From the NCBI RefSeq assembly GCF_013185185.1, contig NZ_JAAZWE010000001.1, forward strand, positions 248,001-312,000: a stretch of 64,000 bases of DNA. The letters run 5' to 3'. Both the position numbers and the translations under genes were made by a program. Under the pieces are notes generated by a model. It did no database searches, had not been told where the DNA came from, and saw only the letters and a list, made by a program, of their open reading frames with translations. Below are positions 48,984-58,592 of this stretch, piece after piece (position 1 is the stretch's first letter; every line of letters begins with the position of its first letter). The stretch is from Saccharibacillus endophyticus. Its GTDB lineage: Bacteria; Bacillota; Bacilli; Paenibacillales; Paenibacillaceae.

Positions 48984-49766
48984 ATGCTGCCGCTGCAAAG
49001 AAAACAGGAATTGGCCGCTTATCTGGCGGACAAAGGCGCCGCTACGCTGAAAGAAATGAGTCTTCGGTTCGGCGTTTCGGAAATGACGATCCGCCGCGAC
49101 CTCAATATGCTGGAGCGCGAAAACGTGATCCGGCGATCTCACGGGGGTGCCGTGTATCAAGGCATGACGTTGCCGGCGGAACGTCAGGAACCGGCAATTC
49201 CCGACAAGGAAGCGGCCAACCGGGAAATCAAAGAACGTTTGGCCGCGTATGCCGCCCGTCATTTCGTGCGAAGCGGCGATACGATCGCGCTCGAAAACGG
49301 AACGACCGTATCGCGCATGGCCGAGCACTTGGGACATCTGGATGAACTGACGCTGTTGACCAACGGGATGGATACGTTCAACCTGTTTCGTCCCCACGTC
49401 GATTCAAAAAGAACGATGATCAGCAGCGGAGGCATTTTGCGAGGGAAATCGGGGACGTTGGTCGGACCGGAAGCGGAAAAGTTTTTCTCGCATTACCACG
49501 CCGATACGCTATTCTTGTCCGCCCTTGGATTCACGGTCGAAACCGGCTTCACCGACCCTAATTTGTTGGACACGCAGGTTAAAAAAACGATGCTCCGTTC
49601 GGCTCGCAAAGTGGTGATGCTGCTCGATTCTTCCAAAGTGGGTCAACGCTTTTTATCTCCCGTCGCTTCACTTGGCGAAATTGATATCCTGATTACCGAC
49701 GAAGGCATGGATCGCGCAACCCGGCAAAAGATCGAACAAAACGACGTGGAACTTCACGTCGTTTAA
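48984..49766 (+). CDS. DeoR/GlpR-family transcriptional regulator
   Basis: A 260-residue repressor. The N-terminal HTH, LPLQRKQELAAYLADKGAAT and then LKEMSLRFGVSEMTIRRDLN with RRSHGGAV, is the DeoR signature. The C-terminal DeoRC sensor domain has GDTIALENGTTVSRMAEHL, LLTNGMDTFNLF, RSARKVVMLLDSSKVG and EIDILITDEGM, which bind a sugar phosphate. It sits before the mannoside operon; an operator-like repeat flanks it on both sides. It likely represses that operon until mannose 6-phosphate or a relative appears (inferred). ATG 48984 follows AGAGGTG. Confidence 0.9.
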   Translation: MLPLQRKQELAAYLADKGAATLKEMSLRFGVSEMTIRRDLNMLERENVIRRSHGGAVYQGMTLPAERQEPAIPDKEAANREIKERLAAYAARHFVRSGDTIALENGTTVSRMAEHLGHLDELTLLTNGMDTFNLFRPHVDSKRTMISSGGILRGKSGTLVGPEAEKFFSHYHADTLFLSALGFTVETGFTDPNLLDTQVKKTMLRSARKVVMLLDSSKVGQRFLSPVASLGEIDILITDEGMDRATRQKIEQNDVELHVV

Positions 49767-49772
49767 TTTTTT
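49740..49772 (+). terminator. Terminator overlapping the end of the DeoR-type gene
   Basis: AACGACGTG (49740-49748) pairs with CACGTCGTT (49755-49763), followed by TAATTTTTT. It overlaps the last codons of the gene. Confidence 0.8.
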
Positions 49773-49789
49773 GCTTATTTGCGCAATTT

Positions 49790-49820
49790 AATGTTCGTTT
49801 GTGTTAATTTGTGTTATATT
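49790..49820 (+). promoter_or_regulatory. Operator-like repeat and promoter of the mannoside operon
   Basis: AATGTTCGTTTGTGTTA (49790-49806) followed by TTTGTGTTA and TATATT (49815-49820). The first part repeats the site before the DeoR-type gene; the second TTTGTGTTA may be a half site. Repressor bound here would cover the promoter. Confidence 0.65.
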
Positions 49821-49853
49821 ATGATAAATCAATCGAAAGGAGTGGGAATCGAT

Positions 49854-51614
49854 ATGTCACCAGGCTACGATAAAGAACCTTTTATCGCGATTCGGGGAGT
49901 CACAGACCAAGCCTGGACGGGATACGAAGAGATCGGGCGGGAGCTTATTTCGGCAGTCGGGGCAACAAGAACGGGGAAAACCGTGATCGTGCTGGAATGT
50001 TATCCGGGCGTACGGCAGGAGGAAATCGAGGGCGGTTTGCGCGAAGCGTTCGAACCTGTCATGCCGACGACGGTTATACGGGCCGAGGAGGCGGCGTTGA
50101 GTCCACGGCAAGTCGATCGCAAAACGAAGCGGTATATGACCGACGATCGCGTGTTCGGTTATATGGCGCCGTTCCGCATCGATGAATTTTATGACGCGGA
50201 CAAAATCGACGAACTGCGCGAAAAGATTCGATCGGCGGAAAACGGAATCGTGCTGGTCGTCGGATTCGGCGCTTCGCTGATCGCGCGCGGCGACCTGCTG
50301 CTGTATGCCGATCTTCCGAGATGGGAGATTCAGCAGCGGTATCGAAGCGGGGAAACGGGCAGTTGGCGAAGCGAACATAAGGAACGGGACCCGCTGCGGC
50401 TTTTTAAACGCGGATTCTTTTTCGAATGGCGGATGGCGGACCGGCTCAAAAAAAGACTGTTGCAAGGCATCGATTACTATTTGGATACCGCTGCGTCAAA
50501 CTCGCCGAACATGCTTACCGGGCATGCGCTGTTCGAAGGCATGAAGCAGGCATCGCGTCGGCCGTTTCGTTTGGTTCCTTATTTCGATCCCGGCGTTTGG
50601 GGCGGGCGATGGCTGGAAAAGCATATCGGGCTGCCGCGACGCGAGCATCCGTATGCGTGGGGATTCGACGGCGTACCGGAAGAAAACAGCCTATATTTTC
50701 GTTACGGAACGATTCGCGTGGAACTACCGGCGATCAATTTGGTGTTTTTCGAATCGATCGCGCTGCTGGGCGAAAAGGTCTATACGAGATTCGGCGCGGA
50801 ATTTCCGATCCGATTCGACTTTCTCGATACGATCGGCGGGCAAAATTTGAGTCTTCAGGTACACCCGACGACCGAATACATTCGCGAGCGCTTCGGCATG
50901 ACCTACACGCAGGACGAAAGCTACTACGTGCTCGATGCCGCGCCCGGCGCGAAGGTTTATCTCGGCTTGCGGGAAGGCATCGTGCCCGGCGAGATGCTGG
51001 ACGATTTGCAAAAAGCGCAGGACGGCCGGGCGCATTTTCCGGCGGAACGGTACGTCGAGGCGTATCCGGCGAGCAAACACGATCATTTTTTGATTCCCGC
51101 CGGTACGGTTCACTGCTCCTCGGCCGGATGCATGGTGCTGGAGATCAGCGCGACGCCTTATATTTTCACGTTCAAGCTGTGGGATTGGGATCGATTGGGG
51201 CTTGACGGCAGTCCCCGTCCCGTTCATACGGAACATGGAGCCAACGTGATCCGTTGGGACCGGACCACCGACACGGTTCGCGAACAATGCGTCAATGCGG
51301 TTGCGGCCGTAGCACAGGGCCCGGGATGGAAAGAAGAACGAACCGGACTGCACGAGCTTCAGTTTATCGAAACGCGGCGTCATTGGTTTTCCGAACCCGT
51401 CGTGCACAAACAAAATGGAAGCGTTCACATGCTTAATCTGGTCGAAGGCGAAGAAATCACCGTGGAAAGTCCTACAAACATGTTCGATCCTTTCGTCGTG
51501 CGGTATGCGGAAACGTTCATCATGCCGGCCTCGGTGTCCGCGTACACGATCCGTCCTAGCGGTCCGAGCGAAGGGCAAACGGTCGCCACGATCAAAGCCT
51601 ATGTGCGCGGATAG
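49854..51614 (+). CDS. Class I mannose-6-phosphate isomerase with long N-terminal domain
   Basis: 586 residues. The C-terminal 330 are a type I phosphomannose isomerase: FDPGVWGGRWLEKHIGLPRR, GGQNLSLQVHPTTEYIRERF (Zn ligands Gln and His), DESYYVLDAAPGA (Glu) and FLIPAGTVHCSSAG (His). The N-terminal 240 residues are extra and kinase-like in length (DDRVFGYMAPFRIDEFYDAD, FGASLIARGDLLLYADLPRW). A TRTGKT piece looks like part of a P-loop, but weakly. It interconverts mannose 6-phosphate and fructose 6-phosphate, linking mannose released by the GH38 enzyme to glycolysis. ATG 49854 follows AAAGGAGTGGG. Confidence 0.85.
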   Translation: MSPGYDKEPFIAIRGVTDQAWTGYEEIGRELISAVGATRTGKTVIVLECYPGVRQEEIEGGLREAFEPVMPTTVIRAEEAALSPRQVDRKTKRYMTDDRVFGYMAPFRIDEFYDADKIDELREKIRSAENGIVLVVGFGASLIARGDLLLYADLPRWEIQQRYRSGETGSWRSEHKERDPLRLFKRGFFFEWRMADRLKKRLLQGIDYYLDTAASNSPNMLTGHALFEGMKQASRRPFRLVPYFDPGVWGGRWLEKHIGLPRREHPYAWGFDGVPEENSLYFRYGTIRVELPAINLVFFESIALLGEKVYTRFGAEFPIRFDFLDTIGGQNLSLQVHPTTEYIRERFGMTYTQDESYYVLDAAPGAKVYLGLREGIVPGEMLDDLQKAQDGRAHFPAERYVEAYPASKHDHFLIPAGTVHCSSAGCMVLEISATPYIFTFKLWDWDRLGLDGSPRPVHTEHGANVIRWDRTTDTVREQCVNAVAAVAQGPGWKEERTGLHELQFIETRRHWFSEPVVHKQNGSVHMLNLVEGEEITVESPTNMFDPFVVRYAETFIMPASVSAYTIRPSGPSEGQTVATIKAYVRG

Positions 51615-51626
51615 GAGGCTGCGGTC

Positions 51627-52562
51627 ATGGCTTCGACGGTAATCATCGCGCTGGATGTCGGAGGTACGCAGGTCAAAGCGGCCGCGGTCATCGGCGGAGA
51701 AATCGCATCGCATACCATCGGCTACCATGATTCGCGGGCCGACCGCCCGGTCGGCCCGTTGATCGAACATTTGGTTTCAATTTTCGCGGAAACGCTCGCC
51801 AAAGCCGGTCCCGACGCGGTCGCGGACGGACTCGGGCTCGCTTTTCCGGGACCGTTCGATTACGCGCAAGGGGTCAGCCTTATCCGGGGACTGGGCAAGT
51901 TCGACGGCTTGTACGGGCTGCCCGTCGGGGAGCTGCTGCGGCGCGGGCTGGCCGGCGACGAACGCACGCGATACAGGTTGGCTCCGCATTTTCGCATTTT
52001 GTTCGAGAACGACGCTGCCCTGTTCGGACTCGGCGAATCGCTGCCGGGAGGAGCGGCCGAACGCGCCGGACGCGCGGTCGGGCTGACGATCGGGACAGGG
52101 CTGGGCTCGTGCTTTTTGGAGAACGGACGCTTGATCAAGCATCGAAGCGACGTGCCGGACGAAGGCTGGTTGTACAAGACGCCGCACGAAGAAGGCATCG
52201 CCGACGATTACGTTTCCCGAAAAGGCATGTTGAGCTTGGCCGACGCTTTGGGGCTGGATTCGTCTATTGACGTTCGGGGACTCGCCGGGCTTGCGGATGC
52301 CGGGGACGAAAAAGCACGGAAGTCGTTCGAGGAATTCGGTCGCCGCGCTTTCGTCGTCTTGGGTCCTGCGCTGCTGGAATTCGGGCCTCATATCGTCGTG
52401 TTCGGCGGACAAATTTCCAAAAGCGCTCATTTGTTTCTTCCCGCTTTTGCCGCGGAAGCTTCGCGGGCGGGACTGAACGCGCAGCTTCGAATCAGCGCCG
52501 ATACGCTTCGAGCCGCGCTGCGGGGGATCGATGTTCTTTTGAGAGGAAGCCTGTTCGAATAA
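51627..52562 (+). CDS. ROK-family sugar kinase-like protein
   Basis: A 311-residue ROK protein. It has VIIALDVGGTQVKAAAVIGG (ATP phosphate 1), GLGLAFPGPFDYAQGV, FENDAALFGLGE and VGLTIGTGLGSCFLENGRLI. HIVVFGGQISKS follows. The CxCGxxGC zinc site of most ROK kinases is missing; GIADDYVSRKGM occupies the area. It may phosphorylate mannose or a similar sugar to feed the isomerase. It starts 12 bases after the isomerase gene, with TAGGAGG. Without testing, a kinase is inferred from the neighbours. Confidence 0.85.
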   Translation: MASTVIIALDVGGTQVKAAAVIGGEIASHTIGYHDSRADRPVGPLIEHLVSIFAETLAKAGPDAVADGLGLAFPGPFDYAQGVSLIRGLGKFDGLYGLPVGELLRRGLAGDERTRYRLAPHFRILFENDAALFGLGESLPGGAAERAGRAVGLTIGTGLGSCFLENGRLIKHRSDVPDEGWLYKTPHEEGIADDYVSRKGMLSLADALGLDSSIDVRGLAGLADAGDEKARKSFEEFGRRAFVVLGPALLEFGPHIVVFGGQISKSAHLFLPAFAAEASRAGLNAQLRISADTLRAALRGIDVLLRGSLFE

Positions 52563-52603
52563 AATCCGCACCATCAAATTCAAGACGCGATCGGGGGTAC
52601 CCT

Positions 52604-55069
52604 ATGCAAACCGGAACGAAAAAATGGAAGATTTACGTCATTCATCATTCCCATACGGATATCGGCTACACGGAGCGCCAAGAGAAGATCGAGCAGTATC
52701 ACGTCGATTTTATCCGGCAGGCTTTGGAAATCTGCGAAGCCGCGCGAACGGAAAAACGTCCCGAATGGCAGGGCTTCAAGTGGACGTGCGAAACGTTCTG
52801 GGCGGTCGAACGGTTTTTGGAAAGCGCGTCGGAGCAGGAAAAAGAGGCATTCGCCGACGCGCTGCGGCGGGGAGACATCGAGCTGTCGGGCAGTTATTTG
52901 AACATGACGGAGTTGGCCGGGTACGACCTGCTTCGGGAAATGGCGTCGAGGGCCGGAACGTTCGCGGAACCGCTGGGCGTCAAGGTCCGGTCGGCGATGA
53001 CGGCGGATATCAACGGATACAGCTGGGGATACGCGCAGGCGCTGGCCGACGCGGGCGTCGAAAACCTGCTCAGCTGCATCCATACGCATCACGGCATGTA
53101 CGCGATCGGCCGCAAGCAGTTTCCGTTTTATTGGGAAACGCCCGGCGGTCAAAGGCTGCTCGTATGGAGCGGCGAGCATTACATGATGGGCAACGATCTG
53201 GGGCTGAATCCCGACGGGATGCTGTCGTATACCGTCCAGGACGAACATCGGATATGGGGCATCGCCGAAGACCCTATGAAAGTAGCGGAACATCGCATAT
53301 CCCGCTATCTGGAGCAGTTGGAGAAGGAAGGCTATCCGTACGACTTCGTGCTGCTTAACGTGATGGGGCTGCTGCGGGACAACGCGGCGCCGAACGGACG
53401 GATCATGAGTTTTATCCGGGAATGGAACGCCGAGCACGGCGATGCGGCCGAGATCGAGATGACGACGCTGAACCGGTATTTCGATCTGCTGCGGGAGCAG
53501 GAATTCGAGATCCCCGTATACAGGGGGGATTGGCCGGATTGGTGGTCGGACGGCGTCGCTTCGACGGCGATGCACACGCAGATTTTCCGCGGCGCGCAGC
53601 GCACGCTGTCGCTAGTCGATCGCTTGGACCGGCAGCGCGGCGAACAAAAAGAAGCCGACGATACCCGGGAAGCCCGGCAGCAGCTTTTGATGTACGCCGA
53701 GCATACGTGGGGCTACCATTCTTCGATCTCCGAGCCGTGGCATCCGATGGTGCAGGAGTTGGCGGTACGCAAAGAAGCTTATGCCGCCGGAGCGAGCCGC
53801 GCGGCATTCCGCTGCCTGGACGCAAGGCTCAAGGACCGCGGAGACGTCCTGCTGCGGGCGGGGCGGACTTTTACGTACGCCGCGTTGAACACGTTCGATC
53901 GTCCGGTGACCGATCTGGCCCTTTTTTATCTGGAAGAACAATGGGAAGCGGATTATTTTCGGGACGGTCTTGAAGTGGTGGACGAACAAACGGGACAGGT
54001 CGTGCCGCATCAGCAGGAAGCCGTCAGCCGCGGGTATCAGATCGCGATCATGGCCAGCCTGGAAGCCGGAGAAGAGAAGCATTACTTGATCCGGGAAGCT
54101 TCGAAACCTGCCGCCGGGCGCACGACGAGCAGTACCCGGTTGGTCGGAGCCGACCGCGTGCACGATATCCGGGACCTGATTCCGCCGCTCGCGAAAGAAC
54201 CGGGCAGCGGCATCCTCGTTACGCAAAACGGCATCGAATCGGCCGACACGAAAATTTCGTGGCGCCAGGGGGAAGGCATCGTGTCGTGGATCGACAAAAA
54301 GACCGGCGCGGAAATGATCGACGGCCGTCAGGAGCACGGCGCGTTCACTCCCGTTTACGAAGTGACCGAAGGCGAGCGCGGCGATCAGATGACGGTTCGA
54401 AGAATCATGGGGCGCAACCGAAAAGGCATGAACGTCCGCCGCTCCGCCGGAACGCTGATCGGCGTCAAACCGATCGCGAACGGCGCTTTGTACGCGATCG
54501 TCGAGCTGACGTACCGGGTAGAAGGCATGGCGCATTATTCTTTGTTCCTCAAAGCGTACGTCGGGCAGCCTCGCGTCGACGTGGCCGTGCGCATACACAA
54601 AAACAGCGTGTGGGAGCCGGAGAACGTGTATATTTCGCTGCCTTTTGCCGGTCCGGACAGCGGCCAACTCTGGCTCGACAAAGCGGGTGCCCCGATTCGG
54701 CCGGGCATTGATCAGATTCCGGGAACGTTGACCGATTTTTACTGCATCCAGGAAGGTTTGGCTTTTGCGCGAGAAGACGGCGGGCTTGCGTTGGCGACGC
54801 CCGATACGCCGCTGATCCAGACCGGACCACTGGATTTCGGCGAACGCAAAGTGCATGGGCAGCAGTCTGCGGACGACGTGCCGTCGCTGTATGCCTGGGC
54901 GATGACGAATTACTGGGAAACCAATTTCAAAGCGACGCTGGGCGGGTTTTACGAATTCCGGTATACGCTTCAATGGGGAGAACCGTTTCATCGGGCGGAA
55001 TCGGCGCTTGAAGCCAATGCGAGCGTAAATACGGGAACGACGGCGTTCCGTCGCCGTTCGAACGGATGA
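52604..55069 (+). CDS. GH38 alpha-mannosidase
   Basis: 821 residues, cytoplasmic. The N-terminus YVIHHSHTDIGYTERQEKI has the HxHxDxGYT zinc-binding motif (about residues 15-23). AMTADINGYSWGYAQALADA holds the nucleophile Asp, and LLSCIHTHHGM follows. LLMYAEHTWGYHSSISEPWH fits the third GH38 region, and the rest is a beta-rich C-terminal domain. GH38 enzymes cut alpha-linked mannose from oligosaccharides. Substrates are probably the sugars imported by the following ABC genes. It has no signal peptide. It is the middle gene of the DeoR-controlled operon. Confidence 0.9.
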   Translation: MQTGTKKWKIYVIHHSHTDIGYTERQEKIEQYHVDFIRQALEICEAARTEKRPEWQGFKWTCETFWAVERFLESASEQEKEAFADALRRGDIELSGSYLNMTELAGYDLLREMASRAGTFAEPLGVKVRSAMTADINGYSWGYAQALADAGVENLLSCIHTHHGMYAIGRKQFPFYWETPGGQRLLVWSGEHYMMGNDLGLNPDGMLSYTVQDEHRIWGIAEDPMKVAEHRISRYLEQLEKEGYPYDFVLLNVMGLLRDNAAPNGRIMSFIREWNAEHGDAAEIEMTTLNRYFDLLREQEFEIPVYRGDWPDWWSDGVASTAMHTQIFRGAQRTLSLVDRLDRQRGEQKEADDTREARQQLLMYAEHTWGYHSSISEPWHPMVQELAVRKEAYAAGASRAAFRCLDARLKDRGDVLLRAGRTFTYAALNTFDRPVTDLALFYLEEQWEADYFRDGLEVVDEQTGQVVPHQQEAVSRGYQIAIMASLEAGEEKHYLIREASKPAAGRTTSSTRLVGADRVHDIRDLIPPLAKEPGSGILVTQNGIESADTKISWRQGEGIVSWIDKKTGAEMIDGRQEHGAFTPVYEVTEGERGDQMTVRRIMGRNRKGMNVRRSAGTLIGVKPIANGALYAIVELTYRVEGMAHYSLFLKAYVGQPRVDVAVRIHKNSVWEPENVYISLPFAGPDSGQLWLDKAGAPIRPGIDQIPGTLTDFYCIQEGLAFAREDGGLALATPDTPLIQTGPLDFGERKVHGQQSADDVPSLYAWAMTNYWETNFKATLGGFYEFRYTLQWGEPFHRAESALEANASVNTGTTAFRRRSNG

Positions 55070-55115
55070 GCCGCACGCAGGTCGCAAGGCAACCTAATCA
55101 GGGGAGGAAACCGGC

Positions 55116-56783
55116 ATGAACGCGAAAAAATGGCTGGCTTTGTTTTGCGGAAGCGCGCTGCTCGGAGCGACGGCGTGCAGCGGGGGCGGATTGATGGGAA
55201 GCGACGAACCGGCCGTCAGCGATTCCGCGCAAACCCGATCGAACGTGACGGGAGAAGACGGACCGTTTGCCAAGTATGACGAGACCGTGAAGCTGACGCT
55301 GGGACGGCAGGGCGTTTCGGGCAACAATCTGCCTGACGGAGACACGTTAGAAGATAACGAATATTTGAATTACGTGGAAAAAAGATTGAACGTGGAGATC
55401 GGATACGACTTTTCGATCGAGGATTTGGAAGCGTACAATCAAAAAGTGACGCTCGCGATCGTCAGCAACAAAATCCCGGATGTCATGGTCGTCGACGAGC
55501 AGCAGTTTCAGCGTTTGGCGAAAGCGAACATGCTGGCCGATCTGACGGACGTTTACGAGCAGTACGCGTCGCCGCTGATCAAAGAGTATTACGGTTCGTA
55601 CACCGACGACCGGGTACTGGAAACCGGTCGCATCGACGGAAAATTGTATGCGCTTCCGAACACGAACATCGACGGAAGCTACCAATTGCTTTGGGTGCGC
55701 AAAGACTGGTTGGACAACCTCGATCTTCAGCCGCCGAAAACGATGGACGAGGTAAAAAGCGTCGTCGAAGCTTTCATGCGCGACGACCCGGACGGCAACG
55801 GAAAAGACGATACGATGGGACTTCTCGGAGATACGGCGGTCGTGGGCGACGGAGGCTTTTTCACGTTCGATCCGGTCTTCAACGCCTATCATTCTTATCC
55901 GGGCAGTTGGTTCAAAGACGACGCGGGCAATATCGTGTACGGTTCGACGACCCCCGAAACCAAGCAGGCGCTCGGCGCGCTGCGGGACCTGTACGCGGAA
56001 GGCTTGATCGACAAAGAATTTTTGACCCGCAAATGGGAAGACAACGCCGGGCTCGTATCCAGCGGACGCGCGGGCATCCTGTTCGCGCCGTGGTTCGCCG
56101 GATGGGCCATGTCCGACGCGGTCAAAACCGATCCGAACGCGGATTGGCTGCCGCTCGCGGTACCGCTCGACGAAGCCGGGAAACGCAATATCGTGCCGTC
56201 TGTACCTGCCGGATCGTTCCTGGTCGTCAATAAGCAGACGGAACATCCGGAAGCCGTATTGAAGATACTGAATACGGAGTACGAAGGCATCCGGCTGCTT
56301 GATCCGGCCGCGCAGGAACTGTACAAAGGCCAAGGCGTCGGTTGGTTGAATTATCCGCTCAACCTGCAATTGGATTATCAGGATTCGCTGGCGCGGGATA
56401 TCCCGATCTACGACCGGGCTCTGGAAGACGGGAACACGGAAGGGCTGCCGGAACGCATCCTGCCGCGCGTGGAGTCGGTACTCAAAAACGCCGAGAATCC
56501 GAAGCGGGACATCGCCGCTTATGCGGATACGCTTGCTTACTACACGGCGGCTGCCGTAACCGGATCGAAAGAGTTGAACAAGGTCGAACCCGTATTTTAC
56601 GGCAATACCGAGACGATGCTCAAACGCGGCTCCAATTTGGAAAAGTTGGAAAACGAAACATTCCTCAAAATCATTACCGGAACCGCTCCTTTGGACGAGT
56701 TCGATACGTTCGTGACGACATGGAAATCGATCGGCGGCGACGCCGTTTCCAAAGAAGTCGCGGATATCGCGAATAACCGGTAA
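55116..56783 (+). CDS. Extracellular solute-binding lipoprotein, LplA type
   Basis: A 555-residue binding lipoprotein. The signal KWLALFCGSALLGATAC ends in lipobox ATAC. The mature protein has KIPDVMVVDEQQFQRLAKAN and EAFMRDDPDGNGKDDTMGLL with the calcium-loop-like DPDGNGKDD, as in the other LplA-type protein at 28294. EGLIDKEFLTRKWEDNAGLV follows. It should bind mannose-containing oligosaccharides outside and feed the 56789/57695 permeases. ATG 55116 follows GGGGAGG. Substrate inferred from the GH38, isomerase and ROK genes. Confidence 0.9.
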   Translation: MNAKKWLALFCGSALLGATACSGGGLMGSDEPAVSDSAQTRSNVTGEDGPFAKYDETVKLTLGRQGVSGNNLPDGDTLEDNEYLNYVEKRLNVEIGYDFSIEDLEAYNQKVTLAIVSNKIPDVMVVDEQQFQRLAKANMLADLTDVYEQYASPLIKEYYGSYTDDRVLETGRIDGKLYALPNTNIDGSYQLLWVRKDWLDNLDLQPPKTMDEVKSVVEAFMRDDPDGNGKDDTMGLLGDTAVVGDGGFFTFDPVFNAYHSYPGSWFKDDAGNIVYGSTTPETKQALGALRDLYAEGLIDKEFLTRKWEDNAGLVSSGRAGILFAPWFAGWAMSDAVKTDPNADWLPLAVPLDEAGKRNIVPSVPAGSFLVVNKQTEHPEAVLKILNTEYEGIRLLDPAAQELYKGQGVGWLNYPLNLQLDYQDSLARDIPIYDRALEDGNTEGLPERILPRVESVLKNAENPKRDIAAYADTLAYYTAAAVTGSKELNKVEPVFYGNTETMLKRGSNLEKLENETFLKIITGTAPLDEFDTFVTTWKSIGGDAVSKEVADIANNR

Positions 56784-56788
56784 CCGCC

Positions 56789-57679
56789 ATGAAAAATCGC
56801 GCGTTCATCGGTCATTACCATCTGATGCTGCTGCCCGGAATCGCGCTCCTGCTCGTGTTCAGCGTGATTCCGATGCTCGGCATCGTGATCGCTTTTCAGG
56901 ATTTTCAACCGACGCTGGGCATTTTTCGTTCGGATTGGGTCGGCTGGGACAACTTCCGCTATATGTTCTCGCTGCCGGACAGCCGTCTGATTTTCGTCAA
57001 TACGCTGGTCATCGCTTCGCTCAAAATCGTGTTCGGCATGCTGGTTCCGTTCGTGTTCGCGCTGCTGCTGCACGAGGTCATCCATATCAAATTCAAACGG
57101 ATCGTGCAAACGGTCGTCTATTTGCCGCACTTTATGTCATGGGTCATCCTGTCCGGCATTTTGATCAACATGCTCAGCCTCGAAGGAATCGTCAATCAGA
57201 TCGTCGGCTTGTTCGGCGGGGAACCGATTTTGTTTTTGCAAAGCAATTCCTGGTTTCGGGGAGTGTTGGTCGCGAGCGACGTGTGGAAAGAGTTCGGGTT
57301 CAACACCATCATCTACATCGCCGCGCTGACCGGAATCAATCCGAACTTGTATGAAGCGGCGGCGATCGACGGCGCGAACCGTTTTCAACGGCTGATCTAC
57401 ATCACGATTCCGGGCCTGCTGCCGACGATCATTTTACTGGCGACGCTGAGCCTGGGCAACGTGCTGAACGCGGGTTTCGAGCAGATTCTCAACTTATATA
57501 ACCCGATCGTATACCAATCGGGCGATATCATCGACACGTACGTGTACCGCGCGGGTCTTCAGGAAGTGCAGTACGGGTTGGCGACGGCGGTCGGCCTGCT
57601 CAAATCCGTGGTCAGCTTCCTGCTCATTGCCGTTTCGTACACGCTGGCCGCCCGCTTCGCCAATTATCGCATCTTTTAA
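56789..57679 (+). CDS. Sugar ABC transporter permease, LplB type
   Basis: A 296-residue permease with six helices, starting HYHLMLLPGIALLLVFSVIP. It has the LplB signature GIVIAFQDFQPT, then PHFMSWVILSGILINMLSL, and the EAA loop NLYEAAAIDGANRFQRLIYI. It starts five bases after the binding-protein stop, so both are translated together. No ATPase gene is near; a shared MsmK-type ATPase is assumed. It forms the channel with the 57695 permease. Confidence 0.9.
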   Translation: MKNRAFIGHYHLMLLPGIALLLVFSVIPMLGIVIAFQDFQPTLGIFRSDWVGWDNFRYMFSLPDSRLIFVNTLVIASLKIVFGMLVPFVFALLLHEVIHIKFKRIVQTVVYLPHFMSWVILSGILINMLSLEGIVNQIVGLFGGEPILFLQSNSWFRGVLVASDVWKEFGFNTIIYIAALTGINPNLYEAAAIDGANRFQRLIYITIPGLLPTIILLATLSLGNVLNAGFEQILNLYNPIVYQSGDIIDTYVYRAGLQEVQYGLATAVGLLKSVVSFLLIAVSYTLAARFANYRIF

Positions 57680-57694
57680 AAGGAGGGAACGGCC

Positions 57695-58576
57695 ATGATC
57701 CGCGGAACGAACCGGTTCGTCGATTGGACGATCTACCTCATTTTGACGCTCGTCGCTTTCGTGTCGATCGCGCCGATCGTCAATACGCTGGCGATTTCGT
57801 TCAGCGGCAAAATCCCGGCCATGTCCGGTCAGGTATTTTTTTGGCCCGTGGAATTCAACCTTAGCGCTTACGAATCCATTCTCAGCGACCGCGATTTTTT
57901 CGTCGCGTTCGGCGTGTCGATTCAAAGGGTCCTGCTGGGCGGCGCAATCAACTTCATCATCACCGTCCTGATGGCGTATCCGCTGTCAAAGCCTGCCAGG
58001 ATGTTTCCCGGACGCAACGCGTACATGTGGTTCGTCATTTTCTGCATGCTGTTCAGCGGCGGTTTGATCCCGTGGTACATGACGATCTATTCGTTGGGAT
58101 TGCTCGATACGATCTGGGCGCTTGTTTTGCCGACCGCCGTGCCGATCTTCAACGTGATTCTGCTGATGAACTTTTTCAGGGGCATTCCGAAAGAACTCGA
58201 AGAGGCGGCGAATATCGACGGAGCCGGTCCATGGAAAACGCTGTTTGTCGTATTCCTGCCGATCTCTCTGCCGTCTCTCGCCACCGTGACGCTGTTTTCG
58301 ATCGTAGGCCATTGGAATGCTTTTTTCGACGGGATGATCCTGATGCAGCACAAAGAAAACTGGCCGCTGCAAACGTATATCCAACAGCTCATCATCAGCG
58401 TCAATTCGATCATGAACACGACCGATCCCGAAGAAATCCGCCGGCTGACCAATATGTCCAGCCAACTGCTCAACTCCGCCAAAGTCATGGTATCGATGGT
58501 TCCGATTCTGCTGATTTATCCGTTCCTGCAAAAGTATTTCGTCAGCGGAATCGTGCTCGGAGCGGTGAAGGAGTAA
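57695..58576 (+). CDS. Sugar ABC transporter permease, LplC type
   Basis: A 293-residue permease beginning NRFVDWTIYLILTLVAFVSI. Helices follow, with FILLMNFFRG-like ILLMNFFRGIPKELEEAANI leading into the EAA loop EEAANIDGAGPWKTLFVVFL. It ends LLIYPFLQKYFVSGIVLGAV, typical of LplC. ATG 57695 follows AAAGGAGG. It is the last gene of the mannoside operon; a terminator follows at 58593. Confidence 0.9.
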   Translation: MIRGTNRFVDWTIYLILTLVAFVSIAPIVNTLAISFSGKIPAMSGQVFFWPVEFNLSAYESILSDRDFFVAFGVSIQRVLLGGAINFIITVLMAYPLSKPARMFPGRNAYMWFVIFCMLFSGGLIPWYMTIYSLGLLDTIWALVLPTAVPIFNVILLMNFFRGIPKELEEAANIDGAGPWKTLFVVFLPISLPSLATVTLFSIVGHWNAFFDGMILMQHKENWPLQTYIQQLIISVNSIMNTTDPEEIRRLTNMSSQLLNSAKVMVSMVPILLIYPFLQKYFVSGIVLGAVKE

Positions 58577-58592
58577 GTTCCCGAATCTTGAA

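Noticed and set aside
49938..50000. A Walker A nucleotide site (GATRTGKT) in the N-terminus of the phosphomannose isomerase
   Set aside because: No Walker B or other kinase motif follows, and the piece lies at the edge of a beta strand (VIVLECYPG); probably chance.
53612..55087. A long minus-strand reading frame (491 codons) inside the GH38 gene
   Set aside because: Same reason: antisense to a gene with clear GH38 motifs, with no motif or ribosome site of its own.
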